From Epichloe hybrida (taxonomy: Eukaryota; Ascomycota; Sordariomycetes; Hypocreales; Clavicipitaceae): DNA of 64,000 nucleotides. Positions 58,426 to 64,000 of this stretch are shown here, piece by piece. Made by a program: the position numbers and the translations under genes. The stretch spans positions 2,852,001-2,916,000 of the forward strand of contig JAFEKR010000001.1 in NCBI GenBank assembly GCA_019022495.1, given 5' to 3'. A model generated the notes under the pieces. The model worked only from the letters and a program-made list of their open reading frames with translations. It was not told the origin of the DNA and ran no database searches. Position 1 is the stretch's first letter. Each line of letters starts with the position of its first letter.

Positions 58426-58489
58426 TAGGACTAAGGGGGTATGCGCATTCAAAAAAGGAGGTATGCGCGTTTAGTGACCCCAAGTTACA
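58426..58489. repeat. Right terminal inverted repeat and target-site duplication of the MULE
   Basis: The TIR at 58426-58480 ends CGCGTTTAGTGACCC. The TSD CAAGTTACA is at 58481-58489 and is identical to 35747-35755. Weaker similarity between the two ends extends about 40 bp further inward. Confidence 0.92.
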
Positions 58490-59008
58490 ACGGACACGGC
58501 GGGACGGACTTGGACCCAGCCACATTCTTCTGGAGTCCTCACAAACGAGGCTGCTGCTGGTATTGTGGCACGGCGACAATGGCTGTTGTTATGAATATTA
58601 CATGACTCCATTATTCACTCCGTATGTACGGGTTACACGGACCGCCAGTGTCTGATCTGCCTGTGTATTCCGGTGAGTGGTTCTGTTCATGATCAGCTGC
58701 TGGTCAGCTCAGGCAGCGATCCCTGCATGTGCCAACAAAAAAGACTCGGAAAGCCCAGAAAAGTCAGTGGTAAATTCTCCCACGGTATCAGCAGAAGCCG
58801 CGTTGAGTCAATTCGAGGAATGCCTGCGTCATGTCACAACAATGTACTCGGGAGGGTAGACGGCGACCCTCTTGAAGGACAACCTGTGTTGTTTGCCCCC
58901 CGGCGTAGGGTTTTGTACTTGCATTGGACTTCATTGCTGTCAAGGTGAAGCAACCCCGCCATTATTCGTGAGCCGCGTCGCCCACTTTGAAAATAACTTA
59001 ACGGAGAA

Positions 59009-59281
59009 TTAGTTGGCGTCTGCTTGTGATCTCAAGCTCGTTAACATATTTCCGTGATGAAGTTCCCACCGCTGTTCCTCGGAACCATTTTCGAAACCGT
59101 AGGCATCAGTTGACCCGCTTGGGGCTTTCACAATGAACACTTGCCCACTATCTTGGTCATAGTTGGTGTTGGCATTGGTCTGCGCTTCATGGCAAATGTC
59201 TTCAACAACACCGCTGGGCTCGATCACAAACGCGGTGACCTGTCTAGGCTTCGAAGTCGGGCCAGCCGTGTGGCGGTTCAT
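59009..59281 (-). CDS. Hypothetical 90-aa open frame, possibly a terminal exon
   Basis: Starts MNRHTAGPTSKPRQV and has sensible codon use: AFVIEPSGVVEDICHE, then YDQDSGQVFIVKAPSGSTDA and EEQRWELHHGN. In-frame codons continue upstream of the ATG to a possible acceptor (CCCTGAGCAG near 59315), so it may be the last exon of a longer gene. I could not place the earlier exons. No family is recognised. Confidence 0.3.
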   Translation of the reverse strand: MNRHTAGPTSKPRQVTAFVIEPSGVVEDICHEAQTNANTNYDQDSGQVFIVKAPSGSTDAYGFENGSEEQRWELHHGNMLTSLRSQADAN

Positions 59282-59880
59282 GAGGCGAAGATGAGCATCG
59301 ACTTGTAAATCTGCTCAGGGAAGACCTGTCATTGATGAAGAACATGGATTGGCATCGTTCGTGCATACGTCGCCGTTGTCCCGTTCATGATCATGGTACA
59401 TTAGGCCTAAAAGCCGAGTTCTGACAGATTAAAAGTCCTTCACCTCCTGCTTCTTACTCGACAATGTCAGGTTCGGTGACACAAGTGCCGTGGATGATGG
59501 ACGGGCGAATGCCAACATTCTTTTTATCCAGCCGTATCTGAACCATGATTCGAGGACAAAGCGTCAAGGTCGAAGAGAAGGCTATTCGATTGGCAAACTC
59601 TCACCGCGCGATGCATTATTCAAATTCAAGCGAGAGAACAAGTTGGTAGTTTAAGGAGCACTGAGAAGTTAGTTGAACGTATTGATTGAGCAATGTGATG
59701 CTGTTGTTAAGGCTGATCACGTTGTAGATTGAGCTTCGTTTGCAGTGTCCAGATTGGAGCAGCGGCACGTAAGAGGGCAATGGGAAAATTCGACGCTGAA
59801 CATGAAGGAAAGAACATTAAGGCGATCGATTTTGACATATTCAGACACACTGCATTGGGTCGCAAGGCTAAGACGTGGGA

Positions 59881-59990
59881 CGTTCGATATGCAATATAGG
59901 CATGCGCACATGAATTCGCGCTAAACGGCGCCATAATAGTATGAGACAGTTTAGAATTCATGTGCGCAGGCCTATATTGCATATCGAACG
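59881..59990. repeat. Near-perfect 37-bp inverted repeat (large hairpin)
   Basis: The arms at 59881-59917 and 59954-59990 match at 36 of 37 positions (starting CGTTCGATATGCAATATAGG). After a 4-nt offset the pairing continues for TAAAC/GTTTA. The central loop is about 22-36 nt. Confidence 0.92.
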
Positions 59991-61562
59991 GTGCCAATTC
60001 CCTATGCCCAAAGCCAATCACTCCCTCTTCGCCGTATCTTGTAGTCTTTCATCGCCAATTTTGTCCATTTCCTTCAGCTATTTGTCAAATTCCATCATCC
60101 AACTGTCCTTCCTGATGCCGTCCTAATCCGTGTCCAATTTCTGCCTGATCGTCAAGTAAAATACACTCCATTTCCTTGGTGTAACTGTTTCGCCCCGCGG
60201 TCGCGTATTGCCTGACCTTGTTGTTCGCTGGCTTGATTCACCTTGCTGCGCGCCGGATTCTCCTGGGTCTGGTGATGCTGAAATCGACTTCGTTGGGTCC
60301 CGTGCAGTGTTCAGGCGCATCAGGCTATACTTCAACGTTTGCTTTAATTCGGTTCTCCAGGGAATATACATACAGTCTTCTTCAAGGAATTTCCAGCCAT
60401 ATCAAAATAGATGAAATCCACTTCATAACTAGTGGTGGGTGGTGGTGCAAGATTAAGACATCTTATGTAAGGCCGTTATTGGGCTTCGACAGGCTTTTAG
60501 TTCCGTCAGCCAGATAATGTGTACGGAGTAGACACGAATATATCGACAAGTCCAGGATCCTGCGCGGCACGAAAAGATCTTGCGAGATCCTAGCCAGCCA
60601 GTCGATTCGGATACCGGCATCATCCTGCGTCAGCGAAAATTTGTTGGATTTCGGCTCGTTGCTGCTTGCTGGTTCTGGCCCGATTGCCCGGGCCCACTCT
60701 TGTTGACAGCCAGCAAGCAACTTGTCCCGTAATAAACGCTCCAGGGACCGATGCTCCGCGCTCCGCAGACTTGTTAATGAATGGTTGGGCAGTTGCTCCC
60801 AATCGTTATCTAGTCATAGTGACAAAACTTGGTGAGAGTTGAATTTCGCGGCGTCACGTCGTGAGTTTCAGACATCACGTTGAGACAGAGTTTTCATAGG
60901 AAGCAGACTGTTGCATACGGAGTACGTACAGGCAATCCAGGCAACAACTGCGTTGACAGCCGGGTGGCCGGGACTTGGGCGGTTCCAACAAGGTTGTAGC
61001 TTTGGGTCTGAGTGTATTCAGAACGTCATGCTTCGAAGTTGGTGGTAGGATAAGGAAGGAAAGAGAAGAACGAAAGAGGGGTAAGGCAGGCAAAAAGGGC
61101 GGGGCAGGTCTCCGCTACCTGCTCGACAGCCAGGATTCAGTGCCAGTTCCAGGTTCCATAGACTCGAAGAATGCCCCGCGATGGAATTTTCGGGAGCTTG
61201 CTGGATGATGTCAAGTGGCGGTCACATCATGGATTAAACTTTTGGAGGCAAAGAGGGGTCGAGGACAACGCTGCGTAGATTGTAGAGATGAGGTCACATT
61301 TCCCAGATCTCCCAGACCACTAAGGCAATGAGCCATTAATGTGAACAGTCTCCAGCATAATGGCCCGAGTTTGAAGGCTACGTATGGGTTGGTTGGGTAG
61401 CGATTGCCATCGATGCACGTCGCTCTGACAACTTGTGCTCAACAAGGTGGAGTCCACGCAGCTGCCAGCAGCTGGAAGTGCCTACTAGCTAGAGACGTTT
61501 GGTGCGCCGCTTTCGCGTGGGTGCCACTGGCTGCCAGAGCCTTCCTTTGCACCCCCCAGCAA

Positions 61563-61612
61563 GGTTCTAGTGGGTTCTCTTGGAACTGAGTAGAACCGCA
61601 TCGAAGCGTTCT
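61563..61612 (+). promoter_or_regulatory. Candidate heat-shock element cluster upstream of Hsp70
   Basis: Several GAA/TTC modules (GGTTCT, GGTTCT, GGAAC, AGAACC, CGAAGCG, TTCTAC) are packed into 50 bp about 210-255 bp before the ATG, with a TTTTATAG near 61621. The spacing is not the perfect nGAAnnTTCn array, so binding by heat-shock factor is inferred. Confidence 0.45.
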
Positions 61613-61819
61613 ACTTTTGGTTTTATAGCTTCCTCTCACGACCAATCCGCCTGTCCTGATATTTTCTCTTTTCCAAGCTCTACATTCACACACACATTCG
61701 TCTCTTTCTTCTACCTCACACATCACGCACGACACTTCGATCACATTTGCAATTGACCTGGCTTCCTCCATCCACTTTCCGCTTGTTTTATTTAGTTCAC
61801 AAACTTCACAACCGTCATC

Positions 61820-62326
61820 ATGAGCGGTCCCGCTGTTGGTATCGACTTGGGTACCACGTACTCTTGCGTGGCTATCTATCGCGATGACCGATGCGAAATT
61901 ATCCCTAATGAGCAGGGTAACCGAACTACTCCATCTTTTGTCGCATTCAATGACACCGAGCGTCTGATTGGCGATGCTGCCAAGAATCAGGTCGCTATGA
62001 ACCCTCACAACACCGTCTTCGACGCCAAACGTTTGATTGGCCGCAAGTTCGAGGATCCGGAGGTCCAGGCTGATATGAAGCACTTTCCCTTCAAGGTGAT
62101 TGAGAAACAAGGCAAACCTATGGTGAAGGTCGAATTCAAAGGCGAAGAGAAGGAATTCACACCTGAAGAAATATCTTCCATGATCCTCATCAAGATGCGC
62201 GAGATTGCCGAGGGCTTCATGGGCACACCGGTCCCGAACGCTGTCGTCACTGTCCCCGCCTACTTCAACGACTCTCAGCGGCAGGCTACCAAGGACGCCG
62301 GTCGTATTGCCGGACTTAACGTCCTT

Positions 62327-62364
<38 letters not shown>

Positions 62365-63830
62365 TGGTCTCGACAAGAAAGTCGAGGGTGAGCGCAATGT
62401 CTTGATTTTCGACCTAGGTGGCGGTACCTTCGATGTGTCTCTCCTCACAATTGAGGAGGGTATCTTCGAGGTCAAGTCCACCGCCGGTGACACTCACTTG
62501 GGCGGTGAGGACTTCGATAACCGCCTTGTTAACCACTTTGTCAACGAATTCAAACGCAAGCATAAGAAAGGTAAGACTTCATACAATTGCGCAGCTCAGT
62601 ATGACAGAATGCTAACATATGTTCAGATCTGTCCACCAACAGCCGCGCCCTGCGTCGTCTCCGTACTGCTTGCGAACGTGCCAAGCGCACCCTCTCTTCT
62701 GCAGCTCAGACTACGATTGAAATTGATTCTCTATTCGAGGGTATCGATTTCTACACCCCTATTACCCGGGCCCGTTTTGAAGAGCTTTGCCAGGATCTTT
62801 TCCGCTCCACCATTCAGCCTGTCGACCGTGTTCTCACTGACGCCAAGATTGACAAATCTCAAGTTCATGAGATCGTCTTGGTTGGCGGTTCCACCCGTAT
62901 TCCCCGAATCCAGAAACTCATCTCCGACTATAACGGCAAAGAGCCCAACAAGTCCATCAACCCTGATGAGGCTGTTGCGTACGGTGCTGCTGTCCAGGCT
63001 GCTATCCTGTCTGGTGACACATCTTCCAAGTCTACCAACGAAATCTTGTTGCTTGACGTCGCGCCTTTGTCTCTGGGTATTGAGACCGCCGGTGGAATGA
63101 TGACGAAGCTCATTCCTCGTAACACAACCATTCCAACCAAGAAATCTGAGGTTTTCTCGACCTTCTCTGACAACCAGCCTGGTGTGCTTATTCAGGTCTT
63201 TGAGGGCGAGCGACAGCGCACCAAGGACAACAACCTAATGGGCAAGTTTGAGCTTACTGGCATTCCCCCCGCTCCCCGTGGTGTTCCTCAGATCGAAGTT
63301 ACCTTTGATCTCGATGCCAACGGTATCATGAATGTGTCTGCTGTTGAGAAGGGCACCGGTAAATCCAACAAGATTGTCATCACCAACGACAAGGGCCGTC
63401 TATCCAAAGAAGACATCGAGCGCATGTTGTCGGAAGCCGAGAAGTACAAGGAGGAGGATGAGGCCGAGGGTCGTCGCGTTGCTGCCAAGAATGGACTTGA
63501 GTCTTACGCCTACTCTTCCGCAACACCCTCGCCGACCCCAAGGTCGATGAGAAGATTGAGGCAGCCGACAAGGAGAAGCTCACGGCGGAGATCGATCGTG
63601 TTGTCGCTTGGCTTGACGACAGTCAGGCTGCTACCCGAGATGAGTACGAAGAGCATCAGAAGGAGCTCGAGGCTATTGCCAATCCCATCATGATGAAGTT
63701 CTACGGCTCTGGCGGTGAAGGTGCTCCTGGTGGCATGCCTGGCGCTGGTCCCGGCGGTTTTCCCGGCGCTGGCGGTGCTGCCGGTGGTGCTGGTGGCGAT
63801 GACGGTCCCACGGTCGAGGAGGTCGACTAA
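61820..63830 (+). CDS. Cytosolic Hsp70 (SSA type) with a frameshift near the 3' end
   Basis: ATP-dependent chaperone. Exon 1 is 61820-62570; a 56-nt intron (GCTAAC branch) follows; exon 2 is 62627-63830. Restoring one base would give about 651 residues, the family norm. Seen: [18 protein letters not shown], the phosphate loop [29 protein letters not shown], the linker [11 protein letters not shown], the substrate-binding domain, a Gly/Pro-rich tail and the terminal EEVD of cytosolic Hsp70s. One base is missing within about 63513-63518 (SYAYS|LRNTL junction). As given, the frame leaves the family and stops at 63693. The conserved F in ISDYFNGKEPN is also absent, and [11 protein letters not shown] differs from the usual EAYLGGTV-NA. 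Either a sequencing indel or a decaying paralogue. Confidence 0.88.
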
Positions 63831-64000
63831 ACATTTGATACCCAACTAGTTGTTCCGGGAAGGGAAATGAGAAGTGAGGGGATTTACGGTCAAGGTCTGT
63901 CTTTGCGAGGTCTTGAGTTTGCGCATGCTTCTATCATTGTCACGAGGATGGAAAATAAAAATCGGGTGAAAATAGCCCTGGCTGTACTTTAATGAGTTAA

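Larger units (their letters stand above)
35756..58480 (-). mobile_element. Mutator-like (MULE) DNA transposon, 22,725 bp, with nested elements
   Basis: The two ends are 55-bp terminal inverted repeats flanked by an identical 9-bp duplication (CAAGTTACA), the size expected for MULEs. Inside, a MULE transposase relic is recognisable on the minus strand in two pieces: about 58300-57602 and 50990-49880. Words such as DNIYKVNCFNLPLL and VIIMDFNKALKASL match the DDE region, with Gln/Trp codons turned to stops. The pieces are separated exactly by the copia element, whose TSD TACCT sits at the break. A LINE, itself split by a gypsy element, fills most of 38.5-49.9 kb. The element is dead by RIP. Confidence 0.88.
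58490..61819. other. 3.3-kb intergenic region of normal composition
   Basis: No confident gene. It holds one weak 90-aa open frame, a strong palindrome at 59881-59990, several TACGGAGTA-like words (near 58617, 60524 and 60915), and the Hsp70 promoter at the right end. It may contain a decayed gene whose exons I could not assemble. Confidence 0.5.

Noticed and set aside
35756..58480. Starship-type giant mobile element
   Set aside because: The ends are paired TIRs with a 9-bp TSD, and the interior is nested retroelements plus a MULE transposase. I see no tyrosine-recombinase captain gene and no cargo genes.
59707..60021. 104-codon minus-strand open frame
   Set aside because: It passes through the 37-bp palindrome and has no family features; the palindrome itself explains the sequence better.
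61820..62626. Second intron near the Hsp70 frameshift as an explanation for the frame change
   Set aside because: No GT/AG pair flanks the site and the residues on both sides are contiguous in the family, so a one-base deletion fits better than an intron.
1..64000. CRISPR arrays, tRNA or rRNA genes
   Set aside because: No regularly spaced repeats with unique spacers were seen, which is also expected for a fungus. No tRNA cloverleaf or 5S-like sequence was recognised by eye; a dedicated scan could still find one.

Overview
The window comes from a filamentous ascomycete, probably a hypocrealean Sordariomycete. Evidence: short introns (about 55-105 nt) with GTRNGT donors and CTAAC/CTGAC-like branch sites, and single-copy genes of Pezizomycotina type (Mif2/CENP-C, RNase H2A, Sey1, an Ist2-like anoctamin, an EF-hand MscS channel, EEVD Hsp70). 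AT-rich blocks in which transposon reading frames are broken almost only by C-to-T/G-to-A changes are the signature of repeat-induced point mutation (RIP). The genus cannot be fixed from the sequence.

Layout. 1-3840: AT-rich, RIP-destroyed Helitron (Rep plus Pif1-like helicase). 4.3-10.7 kb: accessory segment with a UstYa-type oxidase gene, a small secreted peptide gene, and a broken GNAT-adenylation-thiolation-reductase (NRPS-like) pseudogene. 10.7-12.7 kb: no gene seen; direct and inverted repeats. 12.7-15.2 kb: Ist2-like anoctamin. 15.8-19.0 kb: a local family of small beta-rich proteins, with an in-frame fusion of a transposase HTH fragment to a family tail and a recent 536-bp tandem duplication. 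19.7-35.1 kb: conserved core: Mif2 and RNase H2A (divergent), Sey1 (first exon not found), a dienelactone hydrolase, the MscS channel and a sugar transporter.

35.756-58.480 kb is best read as one Mutator-like (MULE) DNA transposon, 22,725 bp long, with 55-bp terminal inverted repeats and a perfect 9-bp target-site duplication (CAAGTTACA). It is swollen by nested insertions. A LINE sits in the MULE, and a complete Ty3/gypsy element (41914-48514, 202-bp LTRs, TSD TTCTA) sits in that LINE. A complete Ty1/copia element (50996-57596, 252-bp LTRs, TSD TACCT) splits the MULE transposase. All carry RIP-type damage, lightest in the copia element. The MULE lies about 0.6 kb upstream of the sugar-transporter start codon.

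58.5-61.8 kb holds no confident gene but has a 37-bp near-perfect palindrome. 61.8-63.8 kb is a cytosolic Hsp70 gene with a one-base frameshift near its 3' end and a missing conserved codon.

The core genes serve separate housekeeping roles (kinetochore, ribonucleotide removal, ER shape, ER-plasma membrane contact and channels). The UstYa, secreted-peptide and NRPS-like segment looks like a decayed or rearranged secondary-metabolite locus. Exon boundaries were placed by eye from splice signals, reading-frame continuity and family conservation.
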